This document shows, in pieces, positions 1 to 7,608 of a stretch of 64,000 bases of DNA. Source of the DNA: Blastococcus tunisiensis (GTDB lineage Bacteria; Actinomycetota; Actinomycetes; Mycobacteriales; Geodermatophilaceae); NCBI RefSeq assembly GCF_900112815.1, contig NZ_FOND01000011.1, forward strand, positions 106,734 to 170,733. The letters run 5' to 3'. Within the stretch, counting starts at the first letter, position 1; every line of letters starts with the position of its first letter. The position numbers and the translations under genes were made by a program. Below the pieces are notes generated by a model. That model worked only from the letters and a program-made list of their open reading frames with translations. It was not told the DNA's origin and searched no databases.

Positions 1-4
1 TGCG

Positions 5-2932
5 GTGGCGCGACGTGCCGCCCTCGGCACCGCGGCTGCGTCCCTCGCAGTCGTGGGCATGCCCGCCATCGCTCTCGCAGCGCCGCCGACCACTCCGTTC
101 ATCTCCGAGATCCACTACGACAACACCGGTGCGGACACCGAGGAATTCGTCGAGGTGCAGCTCCCGCCCGGCACGAGCTCCGCCGGCATGTCGATCGTTC
201 TCTACAACGGCAGCAACGGCACCGCGTACGGCACGCTCGCCCTCCCGGCCGCGACCGCACCTGCAGACCGGCCGGCCGTGGTGTCCGTCGACGGTCCCTC
301 CGGCGGCATCCAGAACGGCGACCCGGACGGACTGGCGCTGATCAGCGGCGGCGCCGTCGTGGAGTTCCTCTCCTACGAGGGCGTCTTCCCAGCGACCGAC
401 GGCCTCGCCGCGGGCATGACGAGCACGGACATCGGCGTCGCGGAGGAGCCGGTGCCCCCCGTGGGCCAGTCGCTGTCCCGCGGCTACGACGCAGGATCCG
501 ACGCGCTCGTGTGGTCGGGCCCGGCCGCCGCGACGCGGGACACGGTGAACTCCACCGGTCCGGATGAGGAGGAGCCGCCGCCGGACGCCGAGGTCTGCGA
601 CGTGACGCCGACGCACGAGATCGGGGCGGTCCAGGGCACCGGGGACACCACCCCGCTCGACGGCCAGCAGGTCACCGTGCAGGGCGTCGTGGTGGGCGAC
701 CTGCCGGGCATGTCGGGCTTCTTCCTCCAGGACGCCGACGGTGACGGCGACCCCGCCACGTCCGACGGCGTCTTCGTGTTCAGCCCCCTCGCGGTCGACC
801 TCGGCGACACCGTCGCCGCGACCGGCACCGCCGAGGAGTACTTCCTGCAGACCCAGGTCAGTGCCGGCAGCTCCGCCGAGGTGTGCACGGACGGCACGGC
901 CACGGACCTTCCCGGGCCCACGGCACTGGACCTGCCGGCCGACGACTCCGCCCGCGAGCGGCTCGAGGGCATGCTGGTCGCCCCCGCGGACACCCTCACC
1001 GTGAGCGAGGTCTACGACCTCACCAGCTTCGGTGACCTGACCCTGTCCGAGGGCGGCCTGCTCGTGCAGCCGACCGAGCTCGCCCGCCCGGGCGAGGCAG
1101 CCGAGGCCATCGCCGAGCAGAACGAGCTGCGCCGCATCGTGCTCGACGACGGGGTCAGAGGCCGGCTCAGCGTGGAGACCGCCCCCTACCTGACGCCGGA
1201 GACGCCGGTCCGGGTCGGTGACGAGCTCGACCTCACCGAGCCGCTGGTCCTGGGGTACGGCTTCGACCTGTGGCGGCTGTTCCCGGCCGACGGCACGGCG
1301 GAGGGGGTGTTCGCCCCGCAGAACACCCGGCCGGAGTCGCCCGACGAGGTCGGCGGCGACGTCCAGGTCGGCGCCTTCAACGTGCTGAACTACTTCCTGA
1401 CGTTCGGCGACAGCAGCACCGCCCGCGGCGCCGCGAACGCGGCGGAGTTCGAGGAGCAGGCCGCCAAGATCGTCACGGCGATCAACGAGATGGACGCCGA
1501 CGTCCTGGCCCTCATGGAGATCGAGGACACCGCCTCCACCGGGTACGGCGACGGCACCCCCGACCAGGCGGTGGCCGACCTCGTCCGGCGGCTGAACGAG
1601 GCCGCGGGCACGGAGAAGTGGGCCTTCGCCGCCTTCCCGGAGGAGCTGCTCGCCGTCGACCGGGACGTCATTCGCAACGCGATCATCTACCAGCCCACCG
1701 CGGTCACCCCGGTCGGCGACCCGGTGGGCCGGGTCGACGAGGAGAACTTCGACAACGCTCGCGAGCCGATCGCCCAGACGTTCGAGGCCGCGGGGGACCG
1801 GTTCACCGTCATCGCCAACCACCTGAAGTCCAAGGGCGGGAGCGGTGCCGGCGGCGACAACGTGGACACCGGTGACGGGCAGGGCGCGTACAACGCCGAC
1901 CGCACGCGGCAGGCACGGTCCCTGGCGGCCTTCGTCGAGGAGCTCCGCGCGGGCACCGGCGACGACGACGTCATGGTGCTCGGCGACCTCAACGCCTACA
2001 GCCAGGAGGACCCGATCGAGGTGCTCCGGGCGGCCGGTCTGACCGACCTGGGCACGCAGTTCGACGAGGGCCGGTACAGCTACGTGTTCGACGACAAGTC
2101 GGGGTCCCTGGACCACGCCATGGCCACCGCGAGCCTGACGGCCAAGGTCACCGACGTGGCGCACTGGAACATCAACTCGGTCGAGTCGTTCGCCTACCAG
2201 TACGAGGGCGACCCGGAGCTGTACGCACCGCACCAGTTCCGGTCCAGCGACCACGACCCGATCCTCGTCGGCCTCGACCTCGGCGAATCGGCGGAGCCGG
2301 AGCCCGAGGTCGGCAACCCGACCGGGCCGGCGAACGGCAACAGCTGGGTGCACCCGCAGGACCGGGTGGCCTACATCGCCGGCTACTTCGTGAACACCGA
2401 CAGCGTGCCGGTGGACGTCCGGCTGCTGACCGACCACGGCCAGTCGGAGGCGCAGCGGGTGGCCCCGGGCGCGGCGGCCTACCTCACGGTGAACACGGGG
2501 CTGGCCGAGCTGCCGGCGGGCACGGCGACGCTCCGGGTGTACAAGAACGTGGGCGGCAAGGGCTACCAGTCGCTGTTCCCGGTCACCTATCCGGGCCGCA
2601 GCGCCACCGGGAACCCGCCTGCGACGGGCAACCCGACGGGCGTGGCCAACGGCAACAGCTGGGTGCATCCGCAGGAGCAGGCGGCCTACATCGCCGGCCA
2701 CTTCGTGAACACCGACGGCGTGCCCGTCGACGTCCGGCTGCTCACCCCGCACGGCCAGTCGCAGGCGCAGCGGGTGGCCCCGGGCGCGGCGGCCTACCTC
2801 ACGGTGGACACGCAGCTGGCCGAGCTGCCCGCGGGTACCGCCACCTTCCGCGTCTACAAGAACGTGGCCGGCAAGGGCTACCAGTCCCTCTTCCCGGTCG
2901 CCTACCCGGCGCGGAGCGCCGCCGGCGAGTGA
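5..2932 (+). CDS. ExeM/NucH-like secreted endonuclease with C-terminal repeat domains
   Basis: Predicted extracellular nuclease. A signal peptide (two arginines, hydrophobic core, ALAAP cleavage region, about residues 1-26) is followed by a lamin-tail-like domain (about 30-190), an OB-fold-like segment (about 200-300) and an endonuclease/exonuclease/phosphatase domain (about 450-765). That domain shows the family motifs FNVLNYF, a metal-site MEIED, NHLKSKG, GDLNAYS and the terminal SSDHDP. Two copies of a domain of about 95 residues (from about 768 and 874) close the protein; a third copy sits in the next gene. The order matches ExeM/NucH extracellular DNases known from the family; the C-terminal repeats are not part of the usual architecture I know. 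The GTG at 5 is only four bases from the window edge, so the true start may lie upstream. Pairing with the secreted 5'-nucleotidase downstream suggests nucleic acid scavenging (inference). Confidence 0.85.
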   Translation: MARRAALGTAAASLAVVGMPAIALAAPPTTPFISEIHYDNTGADTEEFVEVQLPPGTSSAGMSIVLYNGSNGTAYGTLALPAATAPADRPAVVSVDGPSGGIQNGDPDGLALISGGAVVEFLSYEGVFPATDGLAAGMTSTDIGVAEEPVPPVGQSLSRGYDAGSDALVWSGPAAATRDTVNSTGPDEEEPPPDAEVCDVTPTHEIGAVQGTGDTTPLDGQQVTVQGVVVGDLPGMSGFFLQDADGDGDPATSDGVFVFSPLAVDLGDTVAATGTAEEYFLQTQVSAGSSAEVCTDGTATDLPGPTALDLPADDSARERLEGMLVAPADTLTVSEVYDLTSFGDLTLSEGGLLVQPTELARPGEAAEAIAEQNELRRIVLDDGVRGRLSVETAPYLTPETPVRVGDELDLTEPLVLGYGFDLWRLFPADGTAEGVFAPQNTRPESPDEVGGDVQVGAFNVLNYFLTFGDSSTARGAANAAEFEEQAAKIVTAINEMDADVLALMEIEDTASTGYGDGTPDQAVADLVRRLNEAAGTEKWAFAAFPEELLAVDRDVIRNAIIYQPTAVTPVGDPVGRVDEENFDNAREPIAQTFEAAGDRFTVIANHLKSKGGSGAGGDNVDTGDGQGAYNADRTRQARSLAAFVEELRAGTGDDDVMVLGDLNAYSQEDPIEVLRAAGLTDLGTQFDEGRYSYVFDDKSGSLDHAMATASLTAKVTDVAHWNINSVESFAYQYEGDPELYAPHQFRSSDHDPILVGLDLGESAEPEPEVGNPTGPANGNSWVHPQDRVAYIAGYFVNTDSVPVDVRLLTDHGQSEAQRVAPGAAAYLTVNTGLAELPAGTATLRVYKNVGGKGYQSLFPVTYPGRSATGNPPATGNPTGVANGNSWVHPQEQAAYIAGHFVNTDGVPVDVRLLTPHGQSQAQRVAPGAAAYLTVDTQLAELPAGTATFRVYKNVAGKGYQSLFPVAYPARSAAGE
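2306..2929 (+). repeat. Two tandem copies of a ~95-residue secreted domain (300-bp repeat)
   Basis: Copy 1 spans about 2306-2605 and copy 2 about 2621-2929. Each starts with a GNPTG..NGNSW.HPQ motif, continues with YIAG.FVNTD..PVDVRLLT, then QRVAPGAAAYLTV and ends in RVYKNV.GKGYQSLFPV. The DNA identity is high, including synonymous sites, so the copies are recent duplicates or are kept alike by gene conversion. The predicted structure is beta-rich. I do not recognise the family; a binding or surface-attachment role is only a guess. Confidence 0.85.
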
Positions 2933-2984
2933 CCCGGGCCCGGTGGCGAGCGTTCCGCGTCACCGGGACCCGGCTGCGCACCAG

Positions 2985-3024
2985 GTGCCGGACCGGATCT
3001 CCGTGAGGGGATCCGGCCCGGCAC
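2985..3024 (+). terminator. Intergenic hairpin after the nuclease gene
   Basis: The arms GTGCCGGACCGGATC (2985-2999) and GATCCGGCCCGGCAC (3010-3024) are inverted with one mismatch and a 10-base loop. The hairpin lies 52 bases after the nuclease stop. There is no T-run, as is common for terminators in high-GC actinobacteria. Confidence 0.55.
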
Positions 3025-3169
3025 GGGGCGGGCCGACGGGCCGGTCGTGATCCATCCCACGCGGCGTGCCCCACGTGTCCGCCCCGCCGTCAGTTCGCGT
3101 TCACCATGGGACGGAACGGTTCGTCCCGGAACGACCCCTCACCCTCACCTGAAGCTCGGAGAGTTCTCG

Positions 3170-5623
3170 ATGCAATCTGTTCATCGGACGGCGCGCGGAG
3201 TCGCCGTCGTCACCGCTGCCGTCGTGGGCGGCGGACTGCTCGGGGTGTCGCCTGCACTGGCTGCCCCCGTCGACGCCCCGGCCGTCACCGGATCCCAGGC
3301 CGCCGGCGCTGCGGCGCCGGCGGAGGTCGGCAACCCGACCGGCACCGCCAACGGCAACAGCTGGCTGCACCCGCAGGACCAGGTGGCCTACATCGCCGGC
3401 CACTTCGTGAACACCGACAGCGTGCCCGTCGACGTCCGGCTGCTCACCCCGCACGGCCAGTCGGAGGCGCAGCGGGTGGCCCCGGGTGCCGCCGCCTACC
3501 TCACGGTGAACACCGGGCTGGCCGAGCTGCCGGCGGGCGAGGCCGAGCTCCGCGTGTACAAGAACGTGGCCGGCAAGGGCTACCAGTCGCTGCTCCCGAT
3601 CTCCTACCCGGCGCAGAGCGCCGGCGACGGCGGCGGGGACGACGACGGCGTCACGGAACTGCAGCTGCTGGGGATCAACGACTTCCACGGCCGGCTGGAC
3701 GACGCCGTCGCCCTCGCCGGCACGGTGGAGGAGCAGCGGGCCGCCGAGGGCGTCGACGCGACGCTGCTGCTGTCGGCGGGGGACAACATCGGCGCCTCCC
3801 CGTTCGTGTCCTCCGTCCAGCAGGACGTGCCGACGATCGAGGTGCTGAACGAGATGGGCCTGCAGGCCTCCGCCGTCGGCAACCACGAGTTCGACCGCGG
3901 GTTCGACGACCTGGTCGGCCGGGTCGGCGTCGACGGGGAGAGCGGTCTGGCCGCCTTCGACTACCTGGGCGCGAACGTCTACCGGGACGGCACCACTCCG
4001 GCGCTGCCGGAGTACGCGCTGCTCGACGCGGCGGGCGTGTCCGTCGGTGTCATCGGCGTGGTCACGGAGGAGACCAGCTCCCTGGTGTCGCCGGCCGGCA
4101 TCGAGGGGATCACCTTCGGCGACCCGGTGGCGGCCACCAACCGCGTGGTCGGGGAGCTCACCGACGGGGTCGGCGACGAGGCGGACGTGATCGTCCTGCT
4201 CGCGCACGAGGGCGCTCCGGGCAGCGACTCCGTCGAGGAGGCGCTGGCCGAGGACACCGCGTTCGCCGCCATCGTCAACGGCGTGGACGCCCAGGTGGAC
4301 GCGATCTTCACCGGCCACACCCACCGGAGCTACGCCTGGGAGGCGCCGGTCCCCGGCGGCGACGACACCCGCCCGGTGATCCAGACCGGGTCCTACGCGG
4401 ACGCGCTGGGCCGGATCGGGCTGACCTACGAGGCCGCGACCGACGACGTGACCGCGTTCACGGTGGAGAACCTGCCGCTCACCGCCACCCCGGCCGACGA
4501 GCTCACCGCGACCTACTCGACGGTCGCCGAGGTGGCCGCGACCGTGGCCGCCGCACAGGCGTACGCCGAGGAGGTGGGCAGCGAGGTGGTCGGGTCGGTG
4601 ACGGCCGACATCACCCGGGCCTTCACCGAGGCCGGCGCCGAGGACCGCGGGTCCTACTCCGGTCTCGGCGGCCTGGTCGCCGACACCTACGTGTACGGCT
4701 CCGAGCTCAGCGCCATCGAGCCGGCCGACCTCGGCCTGGTCAACCCCGGCGGCCTGCGGGCCGACCTGCTGTACGGCGAGAACGGGGAGATCACGCTGGC
4801 CGAGGCCAACGAGGTGACGCCGTTCGCCAACGACCTGGTCATCGTGTCGCTGACCGGCGCCCAGCTGGTGCAGGTCCTCGAGCAGCAGTGGCAGCCCGAG
4901 GGCAGCTCGCGGCCGTTCCTGGCGCTCGGCACGTCCGAGGAGCTGACCTGGTCCTACGACCCGGCCGCGCCCGCCGGCGAGCGGATCCACAGCGTGCGGA
5001 TCTCGGACGAGCCGATCGACCTCGGGGCGACCTACCGGGTGGCCACCAACAGCTTCCTGGCCTCCGGTGGGGACAACTTCACCACCTTCGCCGAGGGCAC
5101 CACCGAGCTGACCGGGCTGATCGACTTCGACTCCTTCCAGGCCTACCTGGAGGACAACTCGCCGCTGAGCCCGGAGGACTACACCGGCCGGGTCACCGTC
5201 GGCGAGGCCGAGGAGCCGGCGCCCGCCGCCGGGGTGACGGTGTCGTCGACGACGGTCGCGGTGCGCGAGCGCGTCACGGTCTCGGTCACCGGCTTCGGAC
5301 CCGCCGAGCGGGTCACGGTGACCCTGGGCGGCGACCGGCTGGGCCGCATCCGCACCGACGCCGACGGCGCCGGCTCGGCGACGGTCCGCATCCCGCGCGG
5401 CGCCGGAACCGGTCCGGCCGAGATCGTGGCCACCGGGGCGGACACCGAGCGCGTGGCGACGGTCCCGGTGGAGATCACCGGGCCGCAGCAGCCGGGCAAC
5501 GGCAACGGGAACGGGAACGGCAACGGGAACGGCGGCACCGTCGGCAGCCCCGCGCCGGGCCAGTTCCTGACCACCCTCCAGGAGCTGCTCCGCACCCTCC
5601 TGCGCGGCTGGTTCGCCGGCTGA
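3170..5623 (+). CDS. Secreted bifunctional UDP-sugar hydrolase/5'-nucleotidase
   Basis: Hydrolyses extracellular nucleotides to nucleosides and phosphate. The ATG at 3170 is chosen because GGAGAG lies seven bases upstream and a clean signal peptide follows (n-region with R/H residues, GVSPALAAP). A single copy of the domain repeated in the neighbouring nuclease occupies residues about 52-150. The metallophosphatase domain (about 165-420) has INDFHGRL, the metal-binding GNHEFDRG and TGHTHRSY; the 5'-nucleotidase C-terminal domain (about 460-660) includes the NPGGLRADL substrate loop. An Ig-like segment, a Gly-Asn repeat linker and a short hydrophobic tail finish the 817-residue protein. No LPXTG sorting motif is visible. 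It is likely to act with the upstream nuclease: one cuts DNA, the other removes phosphate. Confidence 0.9.
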   Translation: MQSVHRTARGVAVVTAAVVGGGLLGVSPALAAPVDAPAVTGSQAAGAAAPAEVGNPTGTANGNSWLHPQDQVAYIAGHFVNTDSVPVDVRLLTPHGQSEAQRVAPGAAAYLTVNTGLAELPAGEAELRVYKNVAGKGYQSLLPISYPAQSAGDGGGDDDGVTELQLLGINDFHGRLDDAVALAGTVEEQRAAEGVDATLLLSAGDNIGASPFVSSVQQDVPTIEVLNEMGLQASAVGNHEFDRGFDDLVGRVGVDGESGLAAFDYLGANVYRDGTTPALPEYALLDAAGVSVGVIGVVTEETSSLVSPAGIEGITFGDPVAATNRVVGELTDGVGDEADVIVLLAHEGAPGSDSVEEALAEDTAFAAIVNGVDAQVDAIFTGHTHRSYAWEAPVPGGDDTRPVIQTGSYADALGRIGLTYEAATDDVTAFTVENLPLTATPADELTATYSTVAEVAATVAAAQAYAEEVGSEVVGSVTADITRAFTEAGAEDRGSYSGLGGLVADTYVYGSELSAIEPADLGLVNPGGLRADLLYGENGEITLAEANEVTPFANDLVIVSLTGAQLVQVLEQQWQPEGSSRPFLALGTSEELTWSYDPAAPAGERIHSVRISDEPIDLGATYRVATNSFLASGGDNFTTFAEGTTELTGLIDFDSFQAYLEDNSPLSPEDYTGRVTVGEAEEPAPAAGVTVSSTTVAVRERVTVSVTGFGPAERVTVTLGGDRLGRIRTDADGAGSATVRIPRGAGTGPAEIVATGADTERVATVPVEITGPQQPGNGNGNGNGNGNGGTVGSPAPGQFLTTLQELLRTLLRGWFAG
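3323..3616 (+). repeat. Third copy of the ~95-residue secreted domain
   Basis: This copy has the same motif order as the two copies at the end of the upstream nuclease gene, but here it sits between signal peptide and catalytic domain. The change from C-terminal to N-terminal placement shows that it behaves as a movable module. Confidence 0.85.
5495..5530 (+). repeat. Six hexanucleotide units coding a Gly-Asn linker
   Basis: Six in-frame units of GGCAAC or GGGAAC encode (Gly-Asn)6 between the Ig-like part and the hydrophobic tail of the 5'-nucleotidase. Such a short unit is prone to slippage and to length variation between strains. Confidence 0.9.
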
Positions 5624-5659
5624 GCACCGTGCCGACCGGCCACCCCGGCCGGCACGCCC

Positions 5660-5712
5660 AGCACGACGGCCGGAGGCCGGCTCCCGCACGGGAGCCGGCC
5701 TCCGGTCGTGCT
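5660..5712. terminator. Strong bidirectional terminator hairpin
   Basis: A long inverted repeat (outer arms AGCACGA/TCGTGCT, inner arms CGGAGGCCGGCTCCC/GGGAGCCGGCCTCCG, loop GCAC) sits between two convergent genes: the 5'-nucleotidase (plus, ends 5623) and malQ (minus, ends 5733). The position and the near-perfect stem make a shared terminator the simplest reading. Confidence 0.85.
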
Positions 5713-5732
5713 GCGCCACGAGGGGTGGCGGC

Positions 5733-7571
5733 TCAGTCCCCGGACGCCGCGCCCACCCCGTCGGCGAGGGTCTTCGCGACCTGTTGCAGCAGGGGGTGGC
5801 CGGCCAGGTCCTCCACGAGGACCGGCAGGGGCAGCGACCAGTTGGGCCGCTCGGTGGTCCCCGGCATGTTCGGCCGGCGGAGCTCCCCGAGCGCGTCGTC
5901 GAGCGTGGCGGACAGCAGGGTCGACGGCGCCTGCGCCAGCAGCTCGTGGGCCCGCGTCACGGCGTCCTCCACCGACGCGCCGTCCTCGAGGCCGGGCAGG
6001 TGCGCGAGCAGCGACGTCCGTCCGCGAGCCAGCTCCTCCTCGGTGCCGGTGCCGTGCTCCCGCTGCTCCTCGACGTCCTTCCCCGTCCACAGGCCGGCGA
6101 CCGTCGGCAGGTCGTGCGTGGTGATGGCCGCCATCGCCTCGGCGGGCCACTCCGCCGGGTCGTCCTCCTCGAACCAGAGCAGCCGGTAGGACAGCACGCC
6201 GTGCTCGGCCATGGCCTCGCGGACACCGTCCTCGACGGTGCCGAGGTCCTCGCCCACGACGAGCGCCCGCGCGCGGGAGCTCTCCAGCGCGACGATGTCC
6301 AGCAGGTCCTCGGCCGGGTAGCGCACGTATGCGCCGTCGGCCGCACTGCCGTCGGACGGCACCCACCACAGCCGGAACAGCCCCATGACGTGGTCGATCC
6401 GCAGCCCGCCGGCGCCGGCCATCGTGGCGCGGATCGACTGGACGAACGGCTCGTAGTCGGCGTCCCGCAGCCGCCACGGGATCAGCGGCGGTGAGCCCCA
6501 GTCCTGGCCCTGGCTGTTGAACGCGTCCGGCGGCGCACCGACGCTCACGCCCTCGGCCAGCGCCTCCTGCCACGCCCAGGCATCGGCGCCACCGCCGGCG
6601 AACCCGATGGGCAGGTCCTGGATGACGGTCATGTCGCCGCTGGCCGCAGCGAGCTGCAGGTCGAGAGCCCACTGCAGCCAGGCGTGGAAGGCCACGACGG
6701 CGCCGTGCTGCTCGACGTACGCGGTCAGCTCCGGGCCCTCCGGACGGCGGAGCCCGGCCGGCCAGGTGTGCCAGTCGCCGCCGTGCTCCTCCGCGATCGC
6801 CGCCCAGGTCGCCCAGTCCTGCAGCGGCTGGCCCTGCTCCTCGCGCCAGCGGGCGAACGCCTCGCCGCCGCCGTGGGCGAAGAAGATCCGCATCAGGACC
6901 TCCCGCTTGCGGGCCCAGATCGCGTCCCGGTCGATCAACGGGCCCCCGGACAGGGCGCGGCCGGCGTCCTCCTCGAGGTCGACGGCGTCGGCGCCCGGCA
7001 CCTCGGCGACGCGGAGGTAGAGCGGGTTGCGGAACCGCCGGGTCGCCGGCAGGTAGGGGCTTGCCTCCTGCCCCGCGGTGGGGGCGACGGCGTGCAGCGG
7101 GTTGATCAGCACGAAGCCGGCGCCCTGCTCGGCGGCCATCCGGCGGATCGCGCGCAGGTCGGCGAGGTCGCCGATGCCCCAGCTCTCGCGGCTCCGGGTC
7201 GCGTAGAGCTGGACCGCCCACCCCCAGGAACGGCCCTCCGGCAGCCAGCACCGGCCGGGGGAGACGATCAGCCGGCGGCGGTGCCCCTCCGGCGACTGCA
7301 GCCAGTGGTAGCCGAGCGGGAAGTCCGCGGGTAGCTCCCCGTCGACGTGCCGCACCTCGCCGTCCTCGCAGACGACGTCGGCCTCGTCGACCTCGAGCGC
7401 GTCCCCCGGCCTGGCCACGATGGGCGCCCGGTCCTCCAGGTCGGCCGGCGGCCGCCCGATCACCTCGCGCAGCCGGTCGATCGTGGCCGGGGCGACCTCG
7501 TGCTCGGTGTCGAGGGCGTCCAGCCAGCTCGCGTCGATGCCCCACTCGTCGGTGGTCGGTGTCGGTGTCAC
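5733..7571 (-). CDS. malQ: 4-alpha-glucanotransferase (GH77 amylomaltase)
   Basis: Transfers alpha-1,4-glucan segments between maltooligosaccharides, part of cytoplasmic glycogen and maltodextrin metabolism. The 612-residue protein has the GH77 catalytic set: nucleophile Asp393 in GLRIDHVMG, acid/base Glu441 in VVGEDLG and Asp487 in TTHDLPT. The substrate-binding 250s-type segment SPYLPATRRFRNPLY is also present. The start is a GTG, 37 bases after the hrpB stop, so the two are likely co-transcribed, although no functional link is evident. Confidence 0.93.
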   Translation of the reverse strand: MTPTPTTDEWGIDASWLDALDTEHEVAPATIDRLREVIGRPPADLEDRAPIVARPGDALEVDEADVVCEDGEVRHVDGELPADFPLGYHWLQSPEGHRRRLIVSPGRCWLPEGRSWGWAVQLYATRSRESWGIGDLADLRAIRRMAAEQGAGFVLINPLHAVAPTAGQEASPYLPATRRFRNPLYLRVAEVPGADAVDLEEDAGRALSGGPLIDRDAIWARKREVLMRIFFAHGGGEAFARWREEQGQPLQDWATWAAIAEEHGGDWHTWPAGLRRPEGPELTAYVEQHGAVVAFHAWLQWALDLQLAAASGDMTVIQDLPIGFAGGGADAWAWQEALAEGVSVGAPPDAFNSQGQDWGSPPLIPWRLRDADYEPFVQSIRATMAGAGGLRIDHVMGLFRLWWVPSDGSAADGAYVRYPAEDLLDIVALESSRARALVVGEDLGTVEDGVREAMAEHGVLSYRLLWFEEDDPAEWPAEAMAAITTHDLPTVAGLWTGKDVEEQREHGTGTEEELARGRTSLLAHLPGLEDGASVEDAVTRAHELLAQAPSTLLSATLDDALGELRRPNMPGTTERPNWSLPLPVLVEDLAGHPLLQQVAKTLADGVGAASGD

Positions 7572-7608
7572 CGGGTGATCCTCGCCGGGGCCGGAGAACC
7601 GCGCAGCC

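Noticed and set aside
3101..5719. Minus-strand open frame of 872 codons antisense to the 5'-nucleotidase gene
   Set aside because: It lacks any recognisable domain, has the Arg/Val/His-rich composition of a GC-rich shadow frame, and the plus-strand gene has catalytic motifs and a signal peptide.
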